Assembly: GCF_965213555.1 (NCBI RefSeq)
Contig: NZ_OZ243890.1
Coordinates: forward strand, 2,728,001 to 2,792,000
Direction of reading: 5' to 3'
Origin: Acuticoccus sp965213555
GTDB taxonomy: Bacteria; Pseudomonadota; Alphaproteobacteria; Rhizobiales; Amorphaceae
DNA: 64,000 bases
Shown here: positions 28,015 to 37,562 of the stretch, in pieces
Layout: the number at the start of each line of letters is the position of its first letter
How positions within the stretch are numbered: the first letter of the stretch is position 1
Translations under genes and position numbers: made by a program
Notes under the pieces: model-generated
Database searches by the model: none
What the model saw: the letters and a program-made list of their open reading frames with translations, nothing else
What the model was told of the DNA's origin: nothing

Positions 28015-29480
28015 TCACCTCAGGTGGCGATTGATCGCGTCCGCAAGCGTGGCCACTGTCTCGGGCGACAGGAGCGCGTCATGGCCGGCCGCCAGCGGCT
28101 CGACGTGGACGGGTCCCGCGGCCACGCTCCGAAGCGTGGCCTTGAGGTCCGTGTCCCGGTTGTCGCTCGCTTGCACAAAGACGAGCGGGGCAGCGACGCG
28201 GCCGGGCGCGTGGCGGGTGACCAGACCTCCAGCACGGTCGGCGGCACGGCCGATCCGTTCGCGCCAGTCGGCGTCGAGCCCCGCGGGTAACGTCGCTGTG
28301 GCATCGCCGGGGTATGAGGACCTAGCTTGTCGAGCGTCGAACCTTCGCTGCGCCCATCGGACATCGTTCCGAAGTCGCTGAAGTAGGTGTCAAGGGGGAG
28401 GAGGACGGCGACATGCTCTCCCCCGAGCTCGAGGAGCCGCGTCATCTCGTGGGCGACGCCGCCGCCGAACGACCATCCAAGCAGCTGGTAGGGACCATGG
28501 GGCTGGATCTCGCGCAGCGCCTCGATGTAGGCGGCGGCCATCTCAGCGATGCTTTCGTGGGAGCGGAGACCCTCGTCGACACCACGGGCTTCGAAGCCGA
28601 ACGCCGGGATGCCCGGGGCGAGGCGATCTGCGAGCGGATGGTAGATGCTCGAAAGCCCGGAGGCGGCGTGGATGCAGAAGAGGGGTGGCGCTCCGCCTCC
28701 GCCGCAAAGACGCACGACAGGGTGGTAAGCGTCCCCCTCATGGGCGCAGGCCGCGATCGCGCCCGCGAGCGAGCGCGGGGTCGGGCAATCGATGATAACG
28801 CGAAGGGGGACGTGCAGCCCGAGGTCGTTGGTCAGGCGCAAAGCCAGCTTCATGGCAAGGATCGAGTCCCCACCGAGGCTGAAGAAGTCATCGAGTACGC
28901 CGATGACTGCAGGTCGATGTGAGCTCCTCGATGTGCCGACACACGGTGGCCTCGAGCGGCGACGCAGGAGGCGTCCGCTCGGCACCTGTGCGCAGGCCCA
29001 GTTCGAGCAACGCTCGCCGGTCGAGCTTGCCATTGGCCAGGCGCGGGATGCGGTCCGTCAAGATGAATGCCTGGGGAACCATGTATCGCGGGAGGACGCG
29101 TCCGAGCTGATGCCGAAGGTCATGAGCGTCGACGCCGCCGGACGGGAGCGCCGTGACATAGGGGACGAGCCGGCCTTGCACAGCCGATCCCTCAAGGACC
29201 ACCGCGGCCTGGTGGACGCCGGGGCATCGAACTAGCGCGGCCTCGATCTCGCCGGGTTCGATCCGGATCCCACGCAGCTTGATCTGCCTGTCGGCCCTGC
29301 CGACGAACTCGAGCGTCCCATCGCGACGCCTGCGACCGATGTCACCGGTGCGGTACATGCGCCTGCCAGGCATGCCGAAGGGGCAGGCGAAAAACCGCTC
29401 GGCGGTGAGGTCCGGGCGGCCAAGGTAGCGGGAGGGCGCTCCCCCACGGCGAGCACGCTGTAGGCGCGGGCGACGCGTTC
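28015..29480 (-). pseudogene. nonribosomal peptide synthetase remnant (adenylation C-terminus, carrier, thioesterase)
   Basis: Read on the minus strand, three NRPS pieces follow each other. An adenylation C-terminal part has GRPDLTAERF, YRTGDIGR, GRADRQIKLRGIRIEPGEIE and NGKLDRRALLE. A carrier domain has DDFFSLGGDSILAMKL, its Ser intact. A thioesterase has PLFCIHAASG, GWSFGGGVAHE with the nucleophile Ser, and a distal GHDAL. The pieces are in different frames, with shifts near 29440, 28920 and 28310. The adenylation core and any condensation domain are absent. It was probably the last module of a larger synthetase. It cannot make a functional protein as it stands; the product is unknown. Confidence 0.85.
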
Positions 29481-30452
29481 GCTGCCGCAGGTCCGTTCGA
29501 CCGAACTGAGGTCGGGCGCGGTCGGCGCGAGGTCGGTGACCGTGCCACCGGCCGCGCCGATCGCCTCGCGGACGCCGGCAACCCTGTGGGCGGCGAGGGA
29601 GCCCTGGGAGGCTGCGCTCACCTTCGCGTTAGGCGCGCTGGTATAACCGCACTCCCATCTGCTCGTTGAGATCCTCCACTGCGACACGCTCGATGAGGGG
29701 CAAGACCTCGGCCGCGACGCGCCCGTCCAATCCGAGCGCGGCAGCCATCGCGAGTGCCGCCGTCATGTCCCGCCCGGCGACATCGTCGGGCATGACGCAG
29801 AGCTGCGCGCTCATGCGCTGCGCAAGATCCCACACCTGCCACACCTCGATGGTCTGCGGCGGGTGGCCGTTGCCGTCTCACCCTGACCGATCAGACCGAC
29901 GGTGGCGGTAAGCAACCCCGACCGCTGCATCTGTCAGCTGACGCGATCGACGACGCGACCGGTGGCCACGGCGAAGTGCGGCACGTCCGGCATCACGGAC
30001 TCGATCGCCATCGACTGCAACGTTCACGAGCCCGAGCGGAACTCGTGCGTGTCCGGGCAGCTGCCGGTCGTCGTCGGGCTGCCGAACGCGTTCTTCAGAC
30101 AGACGCGCCGGGCTTCGGCGGAACGACCACGTCGCCGTCCGCCGTGACCGTGCTTCACGGGCGGCAGCGGTCGCGGCCGTCAAGGCAGCGGGTCGACGCG
30201 GCGCGACGACCCCCTCGATTTTTCCCCGGTGCTCGTCGTAATAGCGCGATGGCGACAGCGTCGCCTCGGGGTCGCTGGGGTCACCGTCGCGGAGGATCGG
30301 CAGGCCTTCGACCGGAACGCGCTCAGGCAGGACCTCGCCGCGCGAGGCGTGGGGGCGGTGCCGAGGGCCGCGTGTGCAGCGCAGCGAGAATGATTTCGAG
30401 GCCGTGGGCATACCTCAATGTGTCGAGACGGCGGGATCGACCGCGCTGCCAC
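29481..30452. other. decayed region, unidentified coding remnants
   Basis: Nearly 1 kb with no intact gene. On the minus strand, one frame at 29629-29874 reads coherently (TIEVWQVWDLAQRM, then GLDGRVAAEVLPLIERVAVE and DLNEQMGVRLYQR). Another at about 30240-30370 reads VEGLPILRDGDPSDPEATLS. They look like parts of real proteins, but I do not recognise the family, and the frames do not connect. Taken with the adjacent NRPS remnant, this is likely an eroding accessory island. Confidence 0.45.
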
Positions 30453-31967
30453 TCAGGTCCCGCAGAAGGTGCGGTAGGCGGCATCCTCCGAGAGCGGAGG
30501 TTGGGCGAGGTGGACATGCTCGGCCTGGTCCTCGAAGGGGCGCGCCAGCACGGCACGGAGGGTTTCGAGCGGGCCGAGGTCCCCCTCCTCAGCCGCCGCC
30601 AATGCCTCTTCAACGCGGTGATTGCGCGGAATGAAGAGCGGGTTCGTCTGGTTCATGGCGACCCGTCGCTCGGCGGGAGACATCGGGTCGGCGGCAAGAC
30701 GCGCCGTCCAGCGTCCCACCCAGGCATCAAACGCGCCGGGATCGGCGAAGAAGTCGCGGACCGCCTGGCCGTCGGCCGTCTCCGGCGGGGCGAGGGCCGC
30801 GAGACCTCGGAACGTCAGCGTGAAGTCCGCCCCATTCGCCTCCATCGTCGACAGAAGGTCGGCGGCGAGACCGGCATCCTCCTCGACCGCCCTCGCCTCG
30901 GCCACCGGGGACAGCCCCAGCTTGCGCCGCATCACGCCAAGCCATGCTGTCTGGAAGAGCTCGGGGAAGGCGTCGACCGACGCTTGCATCCGCTCCACCG
31001 CTGCTTCCTTCGAGCCCGGCAATAGCGGCAGCAGGGCCTGCGCGAGCTGCACCAGGTTCCAGTGGGCGATGCGGGGCTGGTTGCCATAGGCATAGCGCCC
31101 GCCGACATCGATCGAGCTGAAGACCTGGCCCTCGCGATGGGCGTCCATGAAGGCGCAGGGGCCGTAATCGATGGTCTCGCCGGAAATCGTCATGTTGTCG
31201 GTGTTCATGACGCCGTGGATGAAGCCCACCCCCATCCAGCGCGCGACGAGATCGGCCTGGCGCGCCTTCACCGCCTCGAAGAGCGAAAGCGCCGGCGCCT
31301 CCGCGTCCGCGACCTCGGGATAGTGTCTCGCCGTGACGTGGTCGGCCAGCGCCTTCAGGGCCTCGACGTCGTCCCGGGCGTAGAAGTACTGGAAGGTGCC
31401 GACCCGCACGTGGCTCGCGGCGACCCTCGTCAGGACCGCGCCGGAAAGTGCGTCCTCGCGGTAGACCCGCTCCCCCGTGGCGACCGCGGCGAGGGAGCGT
31501 GTCGTCGGGACCCCCAACGCCGCCATCGCCTCGCTGACGATGAACTCGCGCAGGACAGGCCCGAGCGGTGCCTTGCCGTCCCCCATGCGTGAGAAGGGAG
31601 TGCGCCCGGAGCCCTTGAGCTGAACGTCGCGCCGCTGGCCGTTCCGGTCGATGACCTCGCCGAGGAGGACCGCCCGACCGTCACCGAGCTGCGGCACCCA
31701 ATTGCCGAACTGGTGCCCGGCATAGGCCATGGCGATCGGGTCCGAGCCCTCGGCGATGCGGTTGCCAGCAAGGACCTCGACAGCGTCCGGGCGCCCCAGC
31801 CGGTCCGGATCGATCCTGAGCTCCTCGGCGAGCCGGCGGTTGAGCAGCAGGAGGCGTGGCTCCCGGGCGGGCGCCGGCGAGACCCTGGCGAACATCCGTT
31901 CGGGCAGCCGGACGTAGCTGTTGTCGAAGGCGAAGATCTCATCGCTCGTGGTTGCCGCGTCCACCAT
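30453..31967 (-). CDS. selO: protein adenylyltransferase SelO (YdiU/UPF0061 family)
   Basis: A pseudokinase-fold enzyme that transfers AMP from ATP to Ser, Thr or Tyr of target proteins. It has been linked to redox homeostasis in other bacteria. 504 residues from ATG 31967. Family motifs: FDNSYVRLPERMF near the N-terminus, YAGHQFGNWVPQLGDGRA, the Lys of DVQLKGSGRTPFSR, GVPTTRSLA, and FIHGVMNTDNMTISGETIDYGPCAFMD with the metal-binding Asn and Asp. The bacterial protein normally ends near a Cys, and here the last residues are FCGT. Intact and full length, apparently monocistronic among decayed neighbours. Confidence 0.95.
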   Translation of the reverse strand: MVDAATTSDEIFAFDNSYVRLPERMFARVSPAPAREPRLLLLNRRLAEELRIDPDRLGRPDAVEVLAGNRIAEGSDPIAMAYAGHQFGNWVPQLGDGRAVLLGEVIDRNGQRRDVQLKGSGRTPFSRMGDGKAPLGPVLREFIVSEAMAALGVPTTRSLAAVATGERVYREDALSGAVLTRVAASHVRVGTFQYFYARDDVEALKALADHVTARHYPEVADAEAPALSLFEAVKARQADLVARWMGVGFIHGVMNTDNMTISGETIDYGPCAFMDAHREGQVFSSIDVGGRYAYGNQPRIAHWNLVQLAQALLPLLPGSKEAAVERMQASVDAFPELFQTAWLGVMRRKLGLSPVAEARAVEEDAGLAADLLSTMEANGADFTLTFRGLAALAPPETADGQAVRDFFADPGAFDAWVGRWTARLAADPMSPAERRVAMNQTNPLFIPRNHRVEEALAAAEEGDLGPLETLRAVLARPFEDQAEHVHLAQPPLSEDAAYRTFCGT

Positions 31968-32123
31968 TCCTCGCTTCGTCTGGCTGACTGGACGGGCAGT
32001 TAGCGTCGGGAGCCGGCTCGACCACATACCGGCATGAAGCATCGCTCAATCACGGCATCGTCTCAGGGCCGACCGTCGCCCCCAGTTCAAGACGATCGCA
32101 CCAGGCAGCATCGCCTCCGGGGC

Positions 32124-32880
32124 TCAGGCGCCGCGATCGAGATGCAGCGGCTTCAGCAGCCCGGCCTGCGGCACCGGCAGGACGATCGGCGCGCACGACC
32201 GGCCCTCCAAGCAGCAGTAGGGCGTGCCGCCCTTGAGACGCGTGATGTTCGACCGGACCTTGCCGGCTTTGGTGTGCGCTCGTTGTCGGCGGCGCGCAGG
32301 CTCGGCCGATTGCGGCGCTGGACCATGCGAAGGCTGGTCCCGGTGTCGAGCTCGCGACCTCGCTGAACCGATCGTCGAGCCGGATGGTCGCGGGATAGAC
32401 CCGCGCGTCGCCGTAGATCGCCTCCCCACCTGACGATCGGATCGGCGAACAGCGTCGAGCGCGGCGGCGATCGCACCGATCAGGTGCGCTTGCCGGTCCG
32501 GAGCGCCCGCGGCCGCGGCGATCGGAAGCGGGTTGCTCTCGACCTCGAGGGGCGCCTCGCTCTCGGAGCTCAAGGCGCGGATGCCCTGGATCTGCGACGC
32601 CCAGATGACGTCCTGCTTGTTGCAGGAGCCGCGGAACGCCGCCCCGGCGAGAAAGCCGCCGGCCGCTGCCGCGCGAGCAAGCGATCCTCTTCGACGAGGA
32701 GGCCTGACGAGCCGCCACGGCCGCGCGGGCCCCGTAGCACGAGACCGCCGAGGACCTCGGGCCGGTCGCCCACCTTCGCGGTCCCGCCGAAGCGGCCGAC
32801 GGCGCGCTGCGACAGCATGACCGGCTCAGCTGCGCCCGCGACCAAGAGCGTGACGAGGCCGGCGCCTGAGCGCACGCCCG
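32124..32880 (-). pseudogene. frameshifted remnant of an unidentified gene
   Basis: Coherent protein-like text can be read on the minus strand only by switching frames. GRFGGTAKVGDRPEVLGG and GLLVEEDRLLAR come first, then GGFLAGAAFRGSCNKQDVIW with ASQIQGIRAL and a helix-rich stretch. Next come FADPIVRWGG, IYGDARVYPATIRLDDRFSE and finally KVRSNITRLKGGTPYCCLEG with a C-terminus LLKPLHLDRGA. At least three shifts are needed. I do not recognise the family. It lies between selO and cobT, both intact, which argues for genuine decay. Confidence 0.45.
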
Positions 32881-32893
32881 GCGCGCTGCGCGC

Positions 32894-34795
32894 TCAGGCG
32901 GCGCGGCGGCGACGCGCGGGCCGCCCGCGGGCGGGCTCGCGCTCGTCGTCAAACAGGTCCGCGAGCTGGTTCACCATGGCGCCGGCGAGCTCCTCGGCAT
33001 CGACGATGGTCACCGCGCGGCGATAGTACCGCGTGACGTCGTGGCCGATCCCGATGGCGATGAGCTCCACCGGCGAGCGCTCCTCGATTTCGGCGATCAC
33101 CGCGCGCAGGTGCTTCTCCAGGTAGTTGCCGGCGTTCACCGACAGCGTCGAGTCGTCAACCGGCGCGCCGTCGGAGATCATCATCAGGATGCGGCGCTGC
33201 TCAGGCCGGCCGAGCAGCCGCTCGTGCGCCCAAGTCAACGCCTCTCCGTCGATGTTCTCCTTGAGCAGCCCCTCGCGCATCATGAGGCCGAGGTTGCGCC
33301 GTGCCCGCCGCCAGGGCGCGTCCGCCGCCTTGTAGACGATGTGCCTGAGGTCGTTGAGGCGGCCTGGTGCGGCGCGCTTGCCGTGCTGCACCCAGTGGTC
33401 GCGCGACTGGCCGCCCTTCCATGCCTTGGTGGTGAAGCCGAGGATCTCGACCTTGACGTGGCATCGCTCCAGGGTGCGCGCGAGGATGTCCGCGCAGGTC
33501 GCGGCGACGGAGATCGGGCGACCGCGCATGGACCCGGAGTTGTCGAGGAGAAGCGTGACGACCGTGTCGCGGAAGTCCGACTCGCGCTCGACCTTGAAGG
33601 CGAGCGGCTGCATCGGGTCGAGGACGACGCGGCTGAGGCGCGCGGTGTCGAGCACGCCCTCCTCCTGGTCGAACTCCCACGACCTGTTCTGCTGCGCCAT
33701 CAGCCGGCGCTGCAGGCGGTTGGCGAGCCGGGCCACCGCGCCCTGCAGGGGCGTGAGCTGGCGGTCCAGGAACGAGCGCAGGCGGTCGAGCTCGGCCTGG
33801 TCGCAGAGGTCCTCCGCGAACACGACCTCATCGAACTGCCGGGTGTAGACCCGGTAATCCGAGCCGGGCGGCGCCTGGACGACAGGCTCGTCGACGCGCG
33901 CGCCGTCGGTCGTCTCCTCGGCGTCGCCCATCTCGTCCTCGCGCACGTCCTCGGCGGTGAACTCTGAGACGTCGACGTCCTGGGCCGCCTCCTCCTCGCC
34001 GGTTCGCTCGGTGTCCTGGGGCGCCGCGTTCTCGTCCGCGTCCTCCTCGCCGGCGTCGCCGTCGCCCTCGTCCGGGCTGTCGACGCCCTCCTCGCCCTCG
34101 TCGCTCTCGGGGTCCTCGCCAGCCTCCTCGGAGAGCGTCTCGGCCATGTCGAGGGCGGCGAGGATGTCGCGCACCGCGGTGGCGAAGCCGCGCTGATCGT
34201 CGATCTGGTTGGCGAGGCCGTCGAGGTTCTGCCCGCAGCGCTCCTCCACCCAGGGCCGCCACAGCTCCACGAGCTTCTGCGCACTCTCCGGCGGCGGCGC
34301 GCCGGTGAGCTTCTCGCGCACCATGAGGGCGATCGCGTCCTCGATCGGCGCATCGGCTTGGTCGGTGACCTCGTGGTAGCTGCCGCGGAAGTACTTGTCC
34401 TCCAGCATCGCCGACAGGTTCTCGGCGACGCCCTGCATGGCCTGCGCGCCGATGGCGTCGCACCGGGCGCCTTCCACCGCGTCGTAGACCGCGCGCGCGT
34501 CCGCCCCGCCGGGGGCGTACTTGGAGTGGACGCCCTGGTCGTGCCGGGCGAGCTTCAGCGCGAACGAGTCGCCGATGCCGCGGGTGACCGCGACGTCCTT
34601 GTCGGTGAGCCGCCGCGGCGGCTCCGGGAGCCGCGCGGTGGTGCCGACGAGCGCCGGCTTGTCGGAGGAGAAGTTGACCTCGAGGTCCGCATTGCCGGCG
34701 ATCGCGCGCATGGTGCCGCTGACGGCCGAGCGGAACGCGTCGTGGCGCGTGTCCACCTTCGGGTTGCGCCGGGAGTTGTCGCCGGGTCCTACCAT
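32894..34795 (-). CDS. cobT: cobaltochelatase subunit CobT
   Basis: CobT with CobS and CobN inserts cobalt into hydrogenobyrinic acid a,c-diamide in aerobic cobalamin synthesis. It is 633 residues, as expected. The N-terminal part (1 to about 220) is helical; a very acidic Asp/Glu region spans about 220-310. The C-terminal vWA domain (about 400-633) carries the MIDAS motif LLLDNSGSMRG, and ISDGAPVDD later. ATG 34795 is preceded by a duplicated 16-base unit containing AGGACA. It lies 255 bases after cobS on the same strand. Confidence 0.97.
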   Translation of the reverse strand: MVGPGDNSRRNPKVDTRHDAFRSAVSGTMRAIAGNADLEVNFSSDKPALVGTTARLPEPPRRLTDKDVAVTRGIGDSFALKLARHDQGVHSKYAPGGADARAVYDAVEGARCDAIGAQAMQGVAENLSAMLEDKYFRGSYHEVTDQADAPIEDAIALMVREKLTGAPPPESAQKLVELWRPWVEERCGQNLDGLANQIDDQRGFATAVRDILAALDMAETLSEEAGEDPESDEGEEGVDSPDEGDGDAGEEDADENAAPQDTERTGEEEAAQDVDVSEFTAEDVREDEMGDAEETTDGARVDEPVVQAPPGSDYRVYTRQFDEVVFAEDLCDQAELDRLRSFLDRQLTPLQGAVARLANRLQRRLMAQQNRSWEFDQEEGVLDTARLSRVVLDPMQPLAFKVERESDFRDTVVTLLLDNSGSMRGRPISVAATCADILARTLERCHVKVEILGFTTKAWKGGQSRDHWVQHGKRAAPGRLNDLRHIVYKAADAPWRRARRNLGLMMREGLLKENIDGEALTWAHERLLGRPEQRRILMMISDGAPVDDSTLSVNAGNYLEKHLRAVIAEIEERSPVELIAIGIGHDVTRYYRRAVTIVDAEELAGAMVNQLADLFDDEREPARGRPARRRRAA

Positions 34796-34800
34796 CCCAC

Positions 34801-34828
34801 TGTCCTATCGACCCAATGTCCTATCGAC
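34801..34828 (-). repeat. 12-base direct repeat in the cobT leader
   Basis: TGTCCTATCGAC occurs at 34801-34812 and 34817-34828 (period 16). On the coding strand this reads as two GTCGATAGGACA boxes, each including an AGGA ribosome-site-like core, just before ATG 34795. Its effect is unknown; it may simply be a small tandem duplication. Confidence 0.6.
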
Positions 34829-35050
34829 GATCAATCCAGCCCACGGACGAGGCTCGCACGAGCCCCCTGCGCGTCATCCGGGCGCCACGCCGCCAACCCC
34901 GGAAGTCTTCCCTATGGCGATCAAACAATCGCATGACGAGCCCGCGGGAGCCTCCGCTTGAGGAACAAGCGGCATCGTACTCGACGCATCGCAGTAGCCG
35001 CTCATTCGCCACACGTTCGTGCGTCTCACGACGCTCCGGGACGACAACGC

Positions 35051-36034
35051 TCAATTCAACACGTTGGTCGTCGCCGCACCGAGCTCCTTGCCGAAGCAGC
35101 GCTGGTAGAACTCCGCCACGATGCCGCGCTCGGTCTCGTCGCACTTGTTGAGGAACGTCACCTGGAAGGCGAAGCCGACGTCGCCGAAGATCTGGGCGTT
35201 CTCCGCCCAGGTGATGACGGTGCGCGGGCTCATCACCGTGGAGAGGTCGCCGTTGACGAACGCCGAGCGCGTCATGTCCGCCACCCGCACCATCTTGCCG
35301 ACGATGCCGGTCCCCCCGTTGCCCCGGTAGTGCGGCGCCTTGGAGAGCACGATCTCCACCTCGGTGTCGTGGGGCAGGTAGTTCAGCGTGGTGACGATGG
35401 ACCAGCGGTCCATCTGACCCTGATTGATCTGCTGCGTGCCGTGGTAGAGCCCGGACGTGTCGCCGAGCCCGACGGTGTTCGCGGTGGCGAACAGGCGGAA
35501 CGCAGGGTGCGGGCGGATCACGCGGTTCTGGTCGAGCAGCGTCAGGCGGCCCGACACCTCGAGCACGCGCTGGATGACGAACATCACGTCCGGCCGCCCG
35601 GCGTCGTACTCATCGAACACCAGCGCAGTGTTGGTCTGCAGCGCCCAGGGCAGGATGCCGTCGCGGAACTCGGTGACCTGCGCCCCGTCACGCAGCACGA
35701 TGGCGTCCTTGCCGACGAGGTCGATGCGGGAGATGTGGCTGTCGAGGTTGACCCGCACGCATGGCCAGTTCAGCCGCGCGGCCACCTGCTCGATGTGGGT
35801 GGACTTGCCGGTGCCGTGGTAGCCCGCGATCATCACGCGGCGGTTGTGCTTGAAGCCGGCGAGGATGGCCTTCGTGGTCGGCGGGTCGAACACGTAGGAC
35901 GGATCGACCTCCGGCACGTGCTCGGACGTCTCGGCGAAGGCTGGGACCTCCATGTCCGTGTCGATGCCGAACGTCTGCGCCGCGGACACGGTCATGTCCG
36001 GCGTCCTCGTCGACGCGGCAAGCGTCTCTGACAT
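35051..36034 (-). CDS. cobS: cobaltochelatase subunit CobS
   Basis: The AAA+ ATPase subunit of the aerobic cobalt chelatase, forming rings with CobT. 327 residues from ATG 36034, which follows GAGGAAG at good spacing; four residues further upstream are probably not translated. Walker A is GYHGTGKSTH at about residues 90-99, Walker B is ALVFDEYDAG, sensor-1 is LFATANTVG. The order J-domain gene, cobS, cobT on one strand is characteristic of Hyphomicrobiales. Confidence 0.97.
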   Translation of the reverse strand: MSETLAASTRTPDMTVSAAQTFGIDTDMEVPAFAETSEHVPEVDPSYVFDPPTTKAILAGFKHNRRVMIAGYHGTGKSTHIEQVAARLNWPCVRVNLDSHISRIDLVGKDAIVLRDGAQVTEFRDGILPWALQTNTALVFDEYDAGRPDVMFVIQRVLEVSGRLTLLDQNRVIRPHPAFRLFATANTVGLGDTSGLYHGTQQINQGQMDRWSIVTTLNYLPHDTEVEIVLSKAPHYRGNGGTGIVGKMVRVADMTRSAFVNGDLSTVMSPRTVITWAENAQIFGDVGFAFQVTFLNKCDETERGIVAEFYQRCFGKELGAATTNVLN

Positions 36035-36096
36035 AGGCTTCCTCACGGACGGGCCGCCTGTCGGGCGATCCGTCAGTTATGGGTCCGCCGCCGCGC

Positions 36097-36714
36097 TCAG
36101 CAATACCCCGCGCGTCGCAGCGCGTTGTAGGCATTGATGACGTTGCGCAGCCGGTCCTCGGAGCTGCGGTCCCCCTGGTTTGCGTCAGGATGGTGACGCT
36201 TTACAAGGGTCTTGTAGCGCGACTTGATGGCCTCGCGCGAGGCCTCGGCATCAAGGCCCAGCACCTCGAAGGCGTGCCGCTCGGGACCGGACACCCGCCG
36301 GCGCTCGGGCTCGCGCTGCAGCTCAGCGCTGCCGCCGAACAGCGCGAACGGATCGTCGATCACCTCCGTCCACGCGTTGCGCGCGGCGCGGGCCTTCTTG
36401 CCCCGCACGCCGATGGGCGAGGTCGGCCGGTGCCCGGTGATCGCGTCGCGCTGGTAGGCGATGACGTCGTCGTCCGTCATCCCCTGGAAGTAGTTGTAGC
36501 TCCGGTTGTACTCGCGCACGTGGTCGAGGCAGAACCAGTGGTACTGGCCTTCGTGCCCGCGCCCCATCGGTGCACGGTAGGGCGCGTCCTCCTCGCAACC
36601 GCGGAAGGCGCACGTGCGGCCGATGACGGAGGTGTCGGTGCCTCCACCGTCGCGGCCCGCGCCACGCTTCCGAGACGCCCTGATGCGGTCGTACGCTTTG
36701 TCCGACAGGTCCAT
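36097..36714 (-). CDS. J-domain (DnaJ-like) protein upstream of cobS
   Basis: 205 residues. The C-terminal J domain (about 145-205) has YKTLVKRHHPDANQ with the HPD motif that stimulates DnaK. Before it come HAFEVLGLDAEAS and a preceding domain with CAFRGCEEDAPYRAP and YHWFCLDHVREYN, probably a zinc or structural Cys site. The J domain is at the C-terminus, unlike true DnaJ. It is located 62 bases ahead of cobS on the same strand. It may help chelatase assembly; that is inference from the conserved neighbourhood. Confidence 0.93.
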   Translation of the reverse strand: MDLSDKAYDRIRASRKRGAGRDGGGTDTSVIGRTCAFRGCEEDAPYRAPMGRGHEGQYHWFCLDHVREYNRSYNYFQGMTDDDVIAYQRDAITGHRPTSPIGVRGKKARAARNAWTEVIDDPFALFGGSAELQREPERRRVSGPERHAFEVLGLDAEASREAIKSRYKTLVKRHHPDANQGDRSSEDRLRNVINAYNALRRAGYC

Positions 36715-36840
36715 GGCGGCGATTATGGTGGGCTAGCCGGGACCGAACAAGGACTTGACTTTGCACGCCGCACAGCCTCGGGAGAGCCGCTCCGACGACC
36801 GGAGAAGACCGGCTCGCCCGAGCCGTCTGCGGCCCGCTTG

Positions 36841-37473
36841 TCACCATAGCGATTGGCGCGCGCGGTCCGGCCACTCGGCGTCGTAGCGCGCGCCGTCGAA
36901 GCCCTCGGCGAGCTCTGCGACGACGGTGCCGACGCTCGGCAGCCGCGCGACGTCGGCGTGGCCACCGTCCCACAGGCCGGAGCGCAGCACCGCGCGGGCG
37001 CACTGGAAGTAGACCTCGCCCACCTCGACGAGGATCACGGTGCGCGGCTCCTTGCCGTCCCGCACGTAGCGCGCGAGGAGTTCTTGTTCGCCGGACACCA
37101 CGGCACGGCCGTTGACCCGCATGACCGTCCCCGAGCCGGGGATGAGGAACATCAGCGCGACGCGCGGGTCCCGCACGATGTTGCGCAGGCTGTCGATCCG
37201 GTTGTTGCCGCGCCGGTCGGGCAGCGCGAGGTGCCGCGGGCCCAGGACGTCGACGACCGGCCCGACGTCGCCGCGGGGAGAGCAGTCCAGCCCCTCCGGC
37301 CCGACCGTGGCAAGGGCCACGAACGGGGACGCCTCGATGAGCGTGCGGTAGTGCGGAGTGATCGCCGGCGTCACCTTCACCGTCGCCGTGACGGGCGGCT
37401 CGCCGTAGAGCGCCTCCAGCTCCTCGATCGTGCGGATCGCGCGGTCAGCGACCCGGGGCAGTGCGTCGGCCAT
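36841..37473 (-). CDS. pyridoxamine 5'-phosphate oxidase family FMN protein
   Basis: A split-barrel flavin-binding protein, 210 residues. ATG 37473 has GAGGGAGG six bases upstream. Characteristic parts are FVALATVGPEGLDCSPRGD, LALPDRRGNNRIDSLRNIV, VALMFLIPGSGTVMRVNGRA and the CARAVLRSGLW segment of the MSMEG_1061-type subgroup. Likely a cytoplasmic oxidoreductase; the substrate is unknown. It lies divergent to the methyltransferase gene, the starts 90 bases apart. Confidence 0.88.
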   Translation of the reverse strand: MADALPRVADRAIRTIEELEALYGEPPVTATVKVTPAITPHYRTLIEASPFVALATVGPEGLDCSPRGDVGPVVDVLGPRHLALPDRRGNNRIDSLRNIVRDPRVALMFLIPGSGTVMRVNGRAVVSGEQELLARYVRDGKEPRTVILVEVGEVYFQCARAVLRSGLWDGGHADVARLPSVGTVVAELAEGFDGARYDAEWPDRARQSLW

Positions 37474-37562
37474 CAAGCCCTCCCTCGTTCGCCACCGTGA
37501 GGCGGTGGCAGAGCGCAAGTTCGTCGGCTACTCCTGTCCCATCTAGCACGGGGGCGGACCTC

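Noticed and set aside
34796..35050. Possible cobalamin riboswitch ahead of cobT
   Set aside because: No B12-box-like segment (GCCACTG) or conserved core could be found in the 255 bases.
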